Shown piece by piece: positions 1 through 8,300 of a DNA stretch of 64,000 nucleotides. Each line of letters starts with the position of its first letter. Position 1 is the stretch's first letter. Made by a program: the position numbers and the translations under genes. Location: the NCBI GenBank assembly GCA_025463765.1, contig JAODBC010000004.1:106169-170168 (forward strand). The letters run 5' to 3'. The notes under the pieces are model-generated. The model saw only the letters and a list, made by a program, of their open reading frames with translations, was not told the origin of the DNA and did no database searches. This DNA is from Subtercola sp. (GTDB lineage Bacteria; Actinomycetota; Actinomycetes; Actinomycetales; Microbacteriaceae).

Positions 1-399
1 CGACGCCAATAGGTCCAGGGCACGCGAGCGGCCGTCGCCCCGAGCATCCGTTCTGCGCGTGCGAGCACCGAGCCTTTCCATAACGAGCAGTTGCTCGATG
101 GCTGTCAGTGCGGGCAGCAGGTTCGACTGCTGAAAGACGATTCCGAGGTGATCTCGGCGCAACTGGGCACGCTGTTTCAGCGAGAGCGTCGTCACGTCGA
201 CGTCGTCGATCAGCACAGACCCTGAGTCGGGCCGGATGAGCGTGGAGATCACTGCGAGCAGGCTCGACTTGCCCGAACCCGATGGCCCCGTGATTCCGAC
301 CACGCTCCCCCGGTCGACGTCGAGCGTCACATCGTCGACGGCAACGACCCTGCTGGCGCCGTCGGGGTAGGTCAGGGTGACGTTCGAGAGGGCGATCAT
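1..399 (-). CDS. ABC transporter ATP-binding protein (C-terminus outside window)
   Basis: This is the ATPase of a MacB/LolD/DevA-type exporter; it would power the FtsX-like permease encoded just upstream. Reading leftwards from the ATG at 399, the protein shows a Walker A motif GPSGSGKS at about residues 38-45 and a Q-loop VFQQSNLLPAL near residue 90. The signature motif and Walker B lie beyond base 1, so the gene is cut by the window edge. Its start overlaps the permease stop by 4 bases (ATGA), so the two genes are translationally coupled. The substrate cannot be told from the sequence; this family exports lipids, peptides or drugs. Confidence 0.93.
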   Translation of the reverse strand, partial: MIALSNVTLTYPDGASRVVAVDDVTLDVDRGSVVGITGPSGSGKSSLLAVISTLIRPDSGSVLIDDVDVTTLSLKQRAQLRRDHLGIVFQQSNLLPALTAIEQLLVMERLGARTRRTDARGDGRSRALDLLAS

Positions 400-1466
400 C
401 GGTTACTTCCCAGAGCGGTCAGAGGGTCGGCGTGGGTCACCGAACGAAGGGCAAAGGCTGCGCCGAGAAGCCCGAGCGCGATCATCGCGACGGCCGGGGC
501 GAGCGTGGTGTACCAGGCGAGGATGAACGGCAGAACCCCGCCCACGGCCAGTCCGAACAGGGCAGTGGCTCCGATGCCCACGCCGACTCCCACGACGAGC
601 ACGAGGGCGGCCTGTCCGAGCGAGTCGAACACGAGCATCCGGTTCGATGCACCCAGTGCTTTCAGAATCGCGACATCGGGCTGCCGTTGCATGCCCCATA
701 CCGTGAAGAAGGCGCCGACGACCAAGGCTGAGATGCCGAACAGCATCGCGACCATCAGCAGGAGCGAGCCGATCTCTGAGCGAAAGGCGGCGAGAGCCGT
801 CAACGAACCAAACAGGCTCTGCGAGCTAGTGTGCGCTGCCTGATCTGCCGCGGCGAAGCTCGAATCGGCGCCGTCGACGGCGAGAACGGTCGCGAATGCT
901 CCGGGGGTGCCCGTTGCCGCGGCGATACTGTGCCAGTCGGCCAACGAGACCCAGGCCACGGCCGTGTGCGAATACCAGCTATCAGCCGTGACCGCGTCGA
1001 CGATGTAGTCGGCACTGCCGAGCGTCACGGTTTCTCCTGCCACGGCGTGTAGGGCCGATGCGGCCGTCGCCGGCAGGGTGATGTGGCCGGCCTCGGCTGG
1101 CACCGCTTTATCGAAGGAGGTGTCAGCACCGAAGACCGCGACCGCGGCCTGCCTCGAACCGGAATAGATCTTCACTTGGCTGATGCCGAGCGGGTGCACA
1201 GCGCTTACCCCGGCTGCTTTCGACCAGGTGGCGGCTTGCTCCGCCGTGATCGTCGAATCGGAGTAGCTCAGGCTATTGCCGTCGGCGGGAGCGGAGAATA
1301 CGACCCTGTCAGCGGGTAGCGCCAGTACGGCCGAGATGTTCTGGTTGGCGAGGCCCGCGGTCAGCCCCGCGAGAAACCCGACCAGCACCGTGATGAGTGC
1401 TACGACGGCGGCAATGAGCACAAATCGGCCCTTCGCGAACCTCAGATCACGCAGTGCAACGTACAT
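396..1466 (-). CDS. ABC transporter permease, FtsX/MacB family
   Basis: A 356-residue inner-membrane permease partnering the overlapping ATPase. It has the DevC/MacB layout: an N-terminal membrane segment (about residues 15-38), a long extracytoplasmic domain (about 40-230), then three membrane segments in the C-terminal FtsX domain, which contains the typical sequence ILKALGASNRMLV around residue 270. The ATG at 1466 (MYVALRDLRFAKGR) is the natural start because basic residues directly precede the first helix. It probably exports a hydrophobic or peptide substrate, or acts as a mechanotransducer; the substrate is unknown. Confidence 0.9.
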   Translation of the reverse strand: MYVALRDLRFAKGRFVLIAAVVALITVLVGFLAGLTAGLANQNISAVLALPADRVVFSAPADGNSLSYSDSTITAEQAATWSKAAGVSAVHPLGISQVKIYSGSRQAAVAVFGADTSFDKAVPAEAGHITLPATAASALHAVAGETVTLGSADYIVDAVTADSWYSHTAVAWVSLADWHSIAAATGTPGAFATVLAVDGADSSFAAADQAAHTSSQSLFGSLTALAAFRSEIGSLLLMVAMLFGISALVVGAFFTVWGMQRQPDVAILKALGASNRMLVFDSLGQAALVLVVGVGVGIGATALFGLAVGGVLPFILAWYTTLAPAVAMIALGLLGAAFALRSVTHADPLTALGSNR

Positions 1467-1866
1467 TCGAACCGGCCTTCACTGACGAGCCTCTGCACAA
1501 CCCGGGCGTCGGTATCGTGTGCGTTCAGCATCTCGCATGGCTCTCGTCGCTGGTGGGCCGAAAGTCCCAAGGCCGCAATATGGTGCGCCAGAGGTTCCCT
1601 CGCCGTGGAACGAGGCTGCGGGTGACCTCACGGCTGAAGAAGTCGGCTCACGACGCGATGTGAGTGCCGGCTGAGACCAAGGCCAGAATCGACAGAATAG
1701 GCGGCCTCATCGTATTAGCTGCGTCGCCGGTGAGGCAGAGATCTCCCTGGGCGCGGTTCTCGTCAGCGAGTGAGACCCAGAGCCCCAATGCGTTCGTCGC
1801 GGATGCACGCCGCCAATGCCTTGCTCGCGAGAAACGCCTCGGTCGCTCCTGTGCACCGCGGGCGAG
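1467..1866. other. 400-bp intergenic region, no gene recognised
   Basis: This stretch lies between the start of the ABC exporter operon and the stop of the aldolase gene, both on the minus strand. It must hold the promoter of the exporter operon near 1467-1560. I see no convincing coding frame, tRNA, strong hairpin or repeat. Short open frames here look like antisense or chance reading. Confidence 0.5.
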
Positions 1867-2718
1867 TCAACGCGCAAAGCCGGTGGCGGGCGCGGGCTGC
1901 CGAGTGTAGCGCGTCGACCCGGCGACAGCGGTCGTGGCCGCGGCGACGGCCTGCTCGCAGATTTTGCGGAACGCCATCACGTCGAGGCCAAGGCACAGCA
2001 CGCCGATGTCTTCTTCCAGGGCGGTTGCGCACGCCTCGGCGGTCGGGTCGATGATCGGCCCGCCCAGCAGCACCACCCCATGGGCACGGGCCGCCGCCTT
2101 GACCCGAACCAGGGCATCCTGAATCGCGGCGCTGCCGTGCAGGCTCGCGTTCGCCCCCTCGCCGAGAGCGTACGACAGCTCGCCGGCGGCGAAGACGATC
2201 ACGCGCACCTGTTCGAGCGCGCAGATCTCCTCGATGTTCGTCAGCGCATCGACCGTCTCGATCATCGGAATCAGAAACAGTCCGGCATCGCTGATCGCCG
2301 CATACTCGCTGAAGCTACTGAGCGCATACCCGGCCGCGCGGTACGCTGGGCAGATGCCGCGCCTACCGTTCGGCGGGTACGTCAGCGCATCGACCATGTT
2401 CGTCACATCGGCGGCCGTGCGCACCATCGGAATCACGATCGCCTCAGCGCCGGCCTCGAGGGCGCGCCGTGCAGACGTCGTATCGTCGGGCTCCGGCACC
2501 CGCACGATGGTTGCGAGCCCTACACCGTCGGCAGTACGAACGGTGTCTTCGAGCGCACGAGGGTTCAGCCCGCTGTGCTCGCTATCGATCCAGACGTAGT
2601 CGAGCCCGGTACGACCCATCACCTCGATGAGCGTGTGGTCGCCCGTGAAGCACTGCATTCCGATCGGCACCTCATGATTGTCGATCATGGCCATGAGTCG
2701 TTGGGGCATAGCGAACAT
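1867..2718 (-). CDS. HpcH/HpaI aldolase/citrate lyase family protein
   Basis: A 283-residue class II pyruvate aldolase of the HpcH/HpaI family. Such enzymes cleave 4-hydroxy-2-oxo acids to pyruvate plus an aldehyde at the end of aromatic or hydroxy-acid catabolism. The active-site regions are visible: WIDSEHS near residue 45 (catalytic His), VRVPEPDD near 75 (Arg) and IPMIETVDAL near 155 (Glu metal ligand). The usual GPxDLS metal-binding loop reads AAGELSYALG near 180, so Glu replaces Asp. The start is ATG 2718, with a strong AAGGAG site seven bases upstream. It is the first gene of a catabolic cluster reaching 6497. The exact substrate is not deducible. Confidence 0.88.
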   Translation of the reverse strand: MFAMPQRLMAMIDNHEVPIGMQCFTGDHTLIEVMGRTGLDYVWIDSEHSGLNPRALEDTVRTADGVGLATIVRVPEPDDTTSARRALEAGAEAIVIPMVRTAADVTNMVDALTYPPNGRRGICPAYRAAGYALSSFSEYAAISDAGLFLIPMIETVDALTNIEEICALEQVRVIVFAAGELSYALGEGANASLHGSAAIQDALVRVKAAARAHGVVLLGGPIIDPTAEACATALEEDIGVLCLGLDVMAFRKICEQAVAAATTAVAGSTRYTRQPAPATGFAR

Positions 2719-2770
2719 TGAAGGCTCCTTTGAGGGTGAACGGATGATCGGGGCGCAGTGCGACCGAAGC

Positions 2771-3217
2771 TCAGTGATCGACGTGCTGCTCTTGGAAGGG
2801 CACCGCGGCGAATCCCCCGGCGGGCGCGGTGAACAGCCGGATCACGACGCCATCGGGGGTCGTGATCTCGAGCGAGCGACCCGTACGGCGTTGTTTCACC
2901 GGCGAGTGCTCTGCACCCAGTGCTTCGACGTGCTGAAACCAGGCCTCGAGCGCGTCATCGTCGGCAACCTCGAACGTGACGGGGTCGTAGCCGACCGGTA
3001 CCGCATACTGCGGGGTCGCGAGCCTCAATTCGAGCATCCCCGCGAACGCGGGTAGAGCGAGTATGACGCCGAACAGCGCCCCCGATGCGTCATGATGGTC
3101 GAATCGAGGCTCGTGGCGGGCACCCAAGACGCTCTCGAACCAGTCGATTCCCGACTCGAGCGAGCTGACTACGAAGGTCAGGTGGTGCAGCCCGCTGACA
3201 GCTGGCCGATCAGGCAT
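2771..3217 (-). CDS. VOC family protein (glyoxalase/extradiol dioxygenase fold)
   Basis: A 148-residue vicinal-oxygen-chelate protein with the paired beta-alpha-beta-beta-beta modules of glyoxalase-like enzymes. The first module begins LHHLTFVVSSLESGIDWFE; the second contains VTFEVADDDALEAWFQHVE and ends in SLEITTPDGVVIRLF. His at the first metal position is present, but the usual C-terminal metal-binding Glu before the last strand is not evident, so metal-dependent chemistry is uncertain. The start overlaps the end of the MFS gene by 8 bases, showing that the two are co-transcribed. It probably acts on an intermediate of the same pathway as the aldolase downstream. Confidence 0.85.
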   Translation of the reverse strand: MPDRPAVSGLHHLTFVVSSLESGIDWFESVLGARHEPRFDHHDASGALFGVILALPAFAGMLELRLATPQYAVPVGYDPVTFEVADDDALEAWFQHVEALGAEHSPVKQRRTGRSLEITTPDGVVIRLFTAPAGGFAAVPFQEQHVDH

Positions 3218-4592
3218 GCGCCACCGCGACGGCCGGCACAGTCGCGACTCGGCGACGGCGCAACACCACCAGGCCCATCACGAGCATCGCCAGCGCGGCC
3301 AGCACCGAGACGACTCCGATCACGACGAAGACGACAGGGGTGGCCACTCCGGCGGCGAGAAGCACACCGCCGATGACCGGGCCGAGAATGGCGCCCAGGC
3401 GGGCGATGCCCATTGCCGAACCGACACCCGTCGCGCGCAGCGCATCGCTGTAGAACGTTGCGCAGAGGCCGACAGTGCAGAGTTGGGCGCCGATGGCGAA
3501 GAACCCGGCGAGAAACGTCGTCACGAGCAGACCCGGCGCTGAGTGCGCCGCCTGACCGATGGCGACGATAGCTATCGCACCGAGCAGGTACCCCGCCACG
3601 ATCGTCGTGGTCGGTCTTGCACGAACGAAGCGGCCGAGAACGATACTGCCGACGATCGACCCGAGGTTGAGCATCACGGCGCCGAGAATGCCGGTGCGAA
3701 CATCCAGGCCGTTCTGCACGGCGATGATCGGAATCCAGTTGGTCAGGAAGTAGGTCATCAGCAGGCTGAGCAGCAGAATCACCCAGAGCACGAGCGTGCC
3801 GACCGCGCGACCCTGCGTAAAGAGGCTCGGCAGCGGGGCCCTCGACTCGGCCGCCGCAGGCTCGATGGTCGCGGCGAGGTCTTCTGGCAGGCGCAGGCGC
3901 TTCAGCACCCGGGCGAGCGCACTCTTGTCGCTGCGCATCGACAGGAATCGCACCGACTCGGGGATGGCGAACACGATGATGGGAATGAGGATGACCGGCA
4001 CAAGACCGCCGAGCCAGAACACGCTCGCCCAGCCGGAGGCGGGGATGAGAACCGTCGAGAGAAGACCGCCGACGACGGCCCCGAGCGGAAACCCGCAGAA
4101 CATGAGCGCGACGGTGGCTGCACGACGGCGAACCGGCGCATACTCCGACGTCAGCGATATGACGCTCGGCAAAGCCCCGCCCAGCCCGAGGCCGGTAATG
4201 AACCGCACGATGAAAAGAGTGGTCGTCGAGTCGGTGAACGGGGTCGCAAGCGAGCCGATGGCGACGATCGCGACGGAGATCAGCAGTGCAGGCTTGCGAC
4301 CGAACCGGTCGCCCACGAGACCAAAGACGATGGCGCCGACCAGGCCGCCGAAGAGGCCGATGCCGAAGATCGGGCCGAAGTCGGCGACATTCGAACCGAA
4401 CTGTTGCGCGATCGGGGTGGCCGCGAGCGCGATGACCTGGGTGTCGAAACCGTCGACCATGGCGATGACGGCGCAGACCCCGATGATGAGAATCTGAAAA
4501 CGGCCGATCGAACGGCCTTCGAGCAGTGAGTCGAAACTTCGAGTGATTCGCGAGCCTATGGCCGTGGTGTATTCAGAACCGGTGCTGCTCAT
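3210..4592 (-). CDS. MFS transporter, aromatic acid:H+ symporter-like
   Basis: A 460-residue, 12-helix major facilitator protein. The first helix carries VDGFDTQVIALAATPI, the DGxD signature of the aromatic acid:H+ symporter (AAHS) family, and loop 2-3 holds GLVGDRFGRKPALL. It would import an aromatic or related organic acid across the cytoplasmic membrane for the neighbouring aldolase, VOC and cupin proteins. The start at 4592 is chosen because AAGGAGG lies five bases upstream; the frame extends to 4811 but those extra residues are unlike the family. A promoter at 4645-4672, overlapped by an operator-like palindrome, precedes it. Confidence 0.88.
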   Translation of the reverse strand: MSSTGSEYTTAIGSRITRSFDSLLEGRSIGRFQILIIGVCAVIAMVDGFDTQVIALAATPIAQQFGSNVADFGPIFGIGLFGGLVGAIVFGLVGDRFGRKPALLISVAIVAIGSLATPFTDSTTTLFIVRFITGLGLGGALPSVISLTSEYAPVRRRAATVALMFCGFPLGAVVGGLLSTVLIPASGWASVFWLGGLVPVILIPIIVFAIPESVRFLSMRSDKSALARVLKRLRLPEDLAATIEPAAAESRAPLPSLFTQGRAVGTLVLWVILLLSLLMTYFLTNWIPIIAVQNGLDVRTGILGAVMLNLGSIVGSIVLGRFVRARPTTTIVAGYLLGAIAIVAIGQAAHSAPGLLVTTFLAGFFAIGAQLCTVGLCATFYSDALRATGVGSAMGIARLGAILGPVIGGVLLAAGVATPVVFVVIGVVSVLAALAMLVMGLVVLRRRRVATVPAVAVAHA

Positions 4593-4644
4593 GGATCCTC
4601 CTTGATGCAGGGCAGTGACATCGTCGACGACGGTGTCACGCTCA

Positions 4645-4672
4645 AGAATAGTATTAATTGTCCTAGTGTCAA
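4645..4672 (-). promoter_or_regulatory. Predicted promoter and operator of the MFS-VOC-aldolase operon
   Basis: On the minus strand TTGACA (4667-4672) is followed after 16 bases by TATTCT (4645-4650), a good sigma-70 type promoter. The -35 region lies inside the imperfect palindrome TTGACACTAGGACAA (4658-4672). That palindrome resembles TTCACTCTAGGTGAA in front of the cupin gene at 6537-6551. I infer binding by the FadR-type regulator encoded at 5233. Confidence 0.55.
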
Positions 4673-4728
4673 TGTCTCTTGGTGAATTAGAGACCGAAGC
4701 GGGTTGCACCAGTGGTGGCCACGATCTG

Positions 4729-5157
4729 TCACTCGCCGGGGTCAGCCGTGAGACCAGCCGCGATGATGCCCGCCAGCCCACATGCTTCGTCGGCATCGGG
4801 CAGAGCGCCACTTACTCCGACGGCGCCCACGATGGCTCCTATTTCGTCGCGTACCAGCACACCTCCGGCCACGGGAACCAGCTCGCCGTCGGCAAGCGCG
4901 ATGATCGAGGAGAAGAACTGCGGATGAGCGTCGGCACGACCGGCAAGGGCGCGACTTCCGACGCCCATGTTCAAAGCTCCCATCGCCTTTGCCCGAGCGA
5001 TCTTCTCCCGCAGCAGGCTGGAGCCGTCTTCACGCGCGAAAGCAACCAGCTGACCTCCGGCGTCGAGCACTGCCACGGTCATCGGTGGCAACGAGCCGCT
5101 TCGAGCGTGGTCGAGGGCGGTGTGAACAACGGTTTGGGCGAGATCGAGCGTGAGCAA
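4729..5157 (-). CDS. GlcG/HbpS family heme-binding-like protein (DUF336)
   Basis: A 142-residue protein of the GlcG/HbpS family, small proteins encoded in many catabolic operons (for example glycolate use) that can bind heme or act as cofactors. Family features seen are MTVAVLDAGGQLVAFAREDGS near residue 30, the Ala-rich region KIARAKAMGALNMG, and the ending VAGGVLVRDEIGAIVGAVGVSG. The only plausible start is TTG at 5157, because an in-frame stop lies shortly upstream and no other start codon intervenes. No strong ribosome site is visible. The gene is divergent from the GntR regulator and parallel to the MFS operon. Confidence 0.85.
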   Translation of the reverse strand: MLTLDLAQTVVHTALDHARSGSLPPMTVAVLDAGGQLVAFAREDGSSLLREKIARAKAMGALNMGVGSRALAGRADAHPQFFSSIIALADGELVPVAGGVLVRDEIGAIVGAVGVSGALPDADEACGLAGIIAAGLTADPGE

Positions 5158-5191
5158 TGTCGGTGTCCAATCGGTGGAATGTGTAATGTTT

Positions 5192-5204
5192 TAGTGACTA
5201 GGTG
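5192..5204. promoter_or_regulatory. Possible FadR/GntR operator in the divergent promoter region
   Basis: TAGTGACTA (5192-5200) is a perfect palindrome around a central G and fits the GT-N-AC core typical of FadR-subfamily operators. It runs directly into CTAGGTG (5198-5204), a sequence repeated in the palindrome at 6537-6551. It sits between the divergent GlcG-like gene and the GntR gene. Assignment is an inference from position and motif. Confidence 0.4.
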
Positions 5205-5232
5205 TGTTAGCGGTGCGTGAGAGGTCGGATTC

Positions 5233-5964
5233 GTGTCCCAGATGGTCACAGACGGTTCGTATCGTCGCAATCGAATGAGCGCTGCAGACGAAGTCGTCAA
5301 AGACATCCGCGCTCAGATCTTGTCGCGGCGGCTCGAACGGGGAACGCGTCTTCCTTCAGAGAAGGAGCTGGCGACGCACTACGATGTGAGCGCCCCGACG
5401 ATTCGCGAGGCCATCCGTGCACTGAGCGCGACCAGTCTCGTTGAAGCTCGCCACGGCTCCGGCACGTACGTGACGGCCGACGGGTCGGCACTCGTTTCTT
5501 CTGCCCTGGCCGCGGTGGTCGAGCTCGAAGAGATCGATCTGCTCAGCGTTCTCGACGTCTCCGAAGCGTTCTACGTGAAGGCGGCCGCCACCGCGGTGAG
5601 TGAAGCGACCACCGACGAGCTGCGGACCCTGCGACAGGCGGCCGAAGTGTTCGCCGAGCCCATGGCATCCACTGACTTCGCCGCGGCCCTTCGCACGTTT
5701 CTCACCCGACTCGTCGAACTGTCGCACAACAAACTGCTCATCTCGATCTCCGTCTTTCTCATCGAATCGCAGATCGCTCTCGCCCAAGGTGCTGTCGAAC
5801 GTCGCCCAGAGGCATGGGAGCAGATCGCCGGCCACCTCGTCGACGAGAGGCTGGCGATCGTCGACGCCCTCGAGAAGAGAGACGCCGACGCCGCCCAGAC
5901 TGCCGTGGCGATCTACATGAGACGCGGGTCAGAGCTCGTGCGGGCGCACGCCAGCGCACCCTAG
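5233..5964 (+). CDS. FadR-subfamily GntR transcriptional regulator
   Basis: A 243-residue regulator. The N-terminal winged helix-turn-helix (about residues 15-85) contains LPSEKELATHYDVSAPTIRE and the wing ARHGSGTYV. The rest is an all-helical FCD-type effector domain that senses small organic acids. Such proteins usually repress a neighbouring catabolic operon until substrate is present. Here the gene is divergent from the GlcG-like/MFS side and convergent with the cupin gene, overlapping its end by 4 bases. The start at GTG 5233 is provisional; ATG 5242 or ATG 5275 is possible. Confidence 0.88.
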   Translation: MSQMVTDGSYRRNRMSAADEVVKDIRAQILSRRLERGTRLPSEKELATHYDVSAPTIREAIRALSATSLVEARHGSGTYVTADGSALVSSALAAVVELEEIDLLSVLDVSEAFYVKAAATAVSEATTDELRTLRQAAEVFAEPMASTDFAAALRTFLTRLVELSHNKLLISISVFLIESQIALAQGAVERRPEAWEQIAGHLVDERLAIVDALEKRDADAAQTAVAIYMRRGSELVRAHASAP

Positions 5965-6497
5965 ACCGGGGTCGCGTCTATCATCGTTCCGACGAGCAGC
6001 GCGGGCTGGTCAGAGCGATTGCTCCAGGCGTGGTTCGTACCGCGGATGACCACCGAATCGCCCGGAGTCATCTTCACCTCGTCGACATCTGTCACCAAAT
6101 AGATCTCCCCGATCACGCAGGTGATGCAGTCGAGAGTGTCTGTGCGGTGCATGCTCGGGTGCCTGGCCATGTCAGCGGCGGTCGGCGCGTACTTCTGCTC
6201 AACCAGCTTGTTCAGGTTGGTGAGCTCGGATTTGTGCTCCTCAGCGTCTTTGCGGTCGGGCGGAATCTCGAGGGCACGGTAGAGCATGCCGCCCGGAGCG
6301 GGTTCGCGCCGAGCGATGCCGACCGAGCGGTCACCCTCGACCGAGTTGTCGGGGGGTGACTCCTCGGTCGCCCAAAGCGTCGCCCGCCAGTAAAAGCCCT
6401 CCTTCGACTGCACACTCGACGGGTCTGGCTCGGTCGAGAGTACGGCCGAACGGCCGGCCGAATCGGCTCCGACAACGTAACGATTCCATCTGGCCAT
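5961..6497 (-). CDS. Cupin domain-containing protein
   Basis: A 178-residue protein with one C-terminal cupin fold (about residues 110-178): HRTDTLDCITCVIGEIYLV followed by PGDSVVIRGTNHAWSN, giving His residues in both cupin motifs. Single-domain cupins in catabolic clusters are often metal-dependent dioxygenases or isomerases; the N-terminal 100 residues are not recognised. The start at 6497 is preferred over 6533 because AAAGGAG lies seven bases upstream. Its end overlaps the GntR gene tail to tail, and its promoter carries an operator-like palindrome, so it probably belongs to the same regulon. Confidence 0.82.
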   Translation of the reverse strand: MARWNRYVVGADSAGRSAVLSTEPDPSSVQSKEGFYWRATLWATEESPPDNSVEGDRSVGIARREPAPGGMLYRALEIPPDRKDAEEHKSELTNLNKLVEQKYAPTAADMARHPSMHRTDTLDCITCVIGEIYLVTDVDEVKMTPGDSVVIRGTNHAWSNRSDQPALLVGTMIDATPV

Positions 6498-6536
6498 CGA
6501 TATCTCCTTTGATCGTGTTGGCGATGACGCCACACA

Positions 6537-6569
6537 TTCACTCTAGGTGAAGAGAGACCAAGTTATCAA
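6537..6569 (-). promoter_or_regulatory. Predicted promoter and operator of the cupin gene
   Basis: On the minus strand TTGATA (6564-6569) and TAGAGT (6540-6545) are spaced by 18 bases. The -10 box lies inside TTCACTCTAGGTGAA (6537-6551), a palindrome with perfect 5-base arms and a CTAG centre. It matches the site over the MFS promoter at 4658-4672 in 10 of 15 positions, suggesting one repressor for both. Confidence 0.55.
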
Positions 6570-6679
6570 GACACCAAATGACTTTTGCCTGAACCTCCTT
6601 TTCAGCGCACAGCGATACTTCAGACGTCGCCGCGTAGCAGAAGTGGCGCCGGAGCTTTTCGGTCGACCTGAGCCGCGAA

Positions 6680-7015
6680 TCAGTTCGCGAACACCCAGAC
6701 GAGAGCCGTTGCGTTCACTGCTGCGGTGATCGCCGGGCCGATAGTCTTCAACAGGTCGTGACTCCGCCCGCCGATCACTGCGTCGAGAAGTTGCACGCAG
6801 ATCATGCACACTGCGGCGGCTTCGATGAAACCGGTATTCCCCGTGAAGGGGCCTGCCAGAGCGACCACAACGAGCGCCATACTTCGCGACAGTGCATACG
6901 ACGATGGCAGTCTTCCAGAGGGACTGGCACTGCGAAGACCCGCTGCCGCGTAGCCGAGACTGACGAGCGCGCTGACGATTGTGAGCACGCTACAGATCCA
7001 TATCGCAGTCGTCAT
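6680..7015 (-). CDS. Small four-helix membrane protein, function unknown
   Basis: A 111-residue hydrophobic protein with about four membrane segments (near residues 5-25, 45-60, 65-80 and 90-109). The segment DAVIGGRSHDLLKTIGPAITA recalls a family of small uncharacterised actinobacterial membrane proteins with a conserved DAxIG...H...KTxGP region. Start ATG 7015. It stands alone between the cupin gene and the broken SDR gene; nothing in the context indicates a role. Confidence 0.6.
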   Translation of the reverse strand: MTTAIWICSVLTIVSALVSLGYAAAGLRSASPSGRLPSSYALSRSMALVVVALAGPFTGNTGFIEAAAVCMICVQLLDAVIGGRSHDLLKTIGPAITAAVNATALVWVFAN

Positions 7016-7339
7016 GGCAAGACCCTACCGCGATTGACGACTTACTGATCGTTCGTTTCTCTCGATTACTGCCTCCCATTTGCCACTGCTGAGACACCGC
7101 TCCTCGCCAGCGGCGCGGATGGAGTCGCTGCCAAGAGGCACCGACGTGGACCGCACAAAGTGGGCGACTACTGAGAAGTTGTCGAAAATTGGGCAGAGCG
7201 AATTTCTGCCAGCCCCCGCCCCTTAGATGGGAACTGGCCAGGTCGCATGATCTACGCCATGGGTGACCAAGACCGAGCGTCCGTCGTAGCGTTTGACGAG
7301 TGTCCATCCGCCGACATCGTTTTTTCCTGCCGTGACTGT
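7016..7339. other. 324-bp intergenic region, no gene recognised
   Basis: The region lies between the small membrane protein and the 3' end of the SDR pseudogene. A minus-strand frame around 7210-7330 reads NDVGGWTLVKRYDGRSV and stops soon after; it looks protein-like but matches no family I recognise and may be a gene remnant. No clear promoter, hairpin or repeat was seen. Confidence 0.4.
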
Positions 7340-8233
7340 TCAGTTATGGCTGCGCAGTTCGTGTTCCGTTTTCTTGTACACCAGGTCTTGGGCGTCACGG
7401 TCGCGGGATTTCTCGGAGGATTTTTTGAGCTGGGCGGAGCTGTAGTAGCCGCCGGTGGCGGTCGCGAGGACGGGATCGGCCAATAGCCGCACGCAGCCGC
7501 GTGATCCTTTCTCCGGGGGTCCGATGAACGGATTCGTCAGCGCCTGGATGATTTTGATGGGCCCGCCGGCTTTGGTGCCGAGAGTGGTTTTGACGGCGCC
7601 CGGGCTGACGGCGTTGAACGTGACGCCTTGACCTTCATGCCGGCGAGCTTGGGCGTAGGTGTACATCAGCGCCAACAGTTTGGCGTCACCGTAGGCCTGG
7701 ATCTGTTTATACTTGCCGGGCTAACTCCAGTCGACGAGAGGGTTGCCGCGCGACTCGAGCACCGCCGTCATGTTTACGACGCGCGAGGGCAAGGCGAGAG
7801 CGTCAGCACCCTTCCGGAGCAAATCGAGAAGCCCTTCGGTCAGTGACGCTAGCGCGACATGGTTGATGGCAATGGTCCGCTCGAACCCATCGGGCGACAG
7901 CACCTTGCTGGCGAACGCGGCGCCGGCGTTATTGACCAACCCGTTCAGGCCATCCGGGCTGACTTCGTGCACTGTGTCGACCAACTGCCGGGCGCCGGCA
8001 AGCGAGGCCAGGTCTCCGGCCAGGGGAACGTAGTTGCCCCTTCCGTTGCCGCTGCTAGCCATCAGGTCTACCGCCTGTCGGGCATAGTCGGCGCGTCGTG
8101 CATGCACCAGAACCGTTGCGCCGCTGTTGCCGGCGCTGAGCGCGGTCTCGTAACCGATGCCGCCCTTGGCGCCGGTGACGAGTACAGTTTGACCGTCGAG
8201 CCGGCCAGCGAATTGAGCGTCGAACGTGCTCAC
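7340..8233 (-). pseudogene. Short-chain dehydrogenase/reductase interrupted by one in-frame amber codon
   Basis: The minus-strand frame opens at ATG 8233 and encodes an SDR: TGAKGGIGYE (nucleotide-binding glycine motif) near residue 20, then GLVNNAGAAF and VVNMTA. After LVDWS comes TAG at 7721-7723. The same frame then continues without shift as PGKYKQIQAYGDAKLLALM, which holds the catalytic YxxxK, then TFNAVSPGAVKTTL, to a normal end at 7340. Read through, the protein would be about 297 residues, normal for the family. A single CAG-to-TAG change would explain the stop. Without the second half the catalytic Tyr-Lys pair is lost. Divergent TetR and the DUF1330 gene suggest a former redox operon. 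Confidence 0.85.
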
Positions 8234-8300
8234 TTGTTTCTCCTATCGGACGAATCGTCGATGGTGGAGGGCGTCGATGCGACGTCCTCGCGTGTGCGGC

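Noticed and set aside
3543..4529. Long plus-strand open frame opposite the MFS gene (328 codons)
   Set aside because: It is antisense to a clear transporter, has extreme His/Asp/Arg content, and is a by-product of GC-rich codon third positions.
7247..7486. Plus-strand frame of 79 codons
   Set aside because: It overlaps the 3' end of the SDR pseudogene on the other strand and has no domain or ribosome site.
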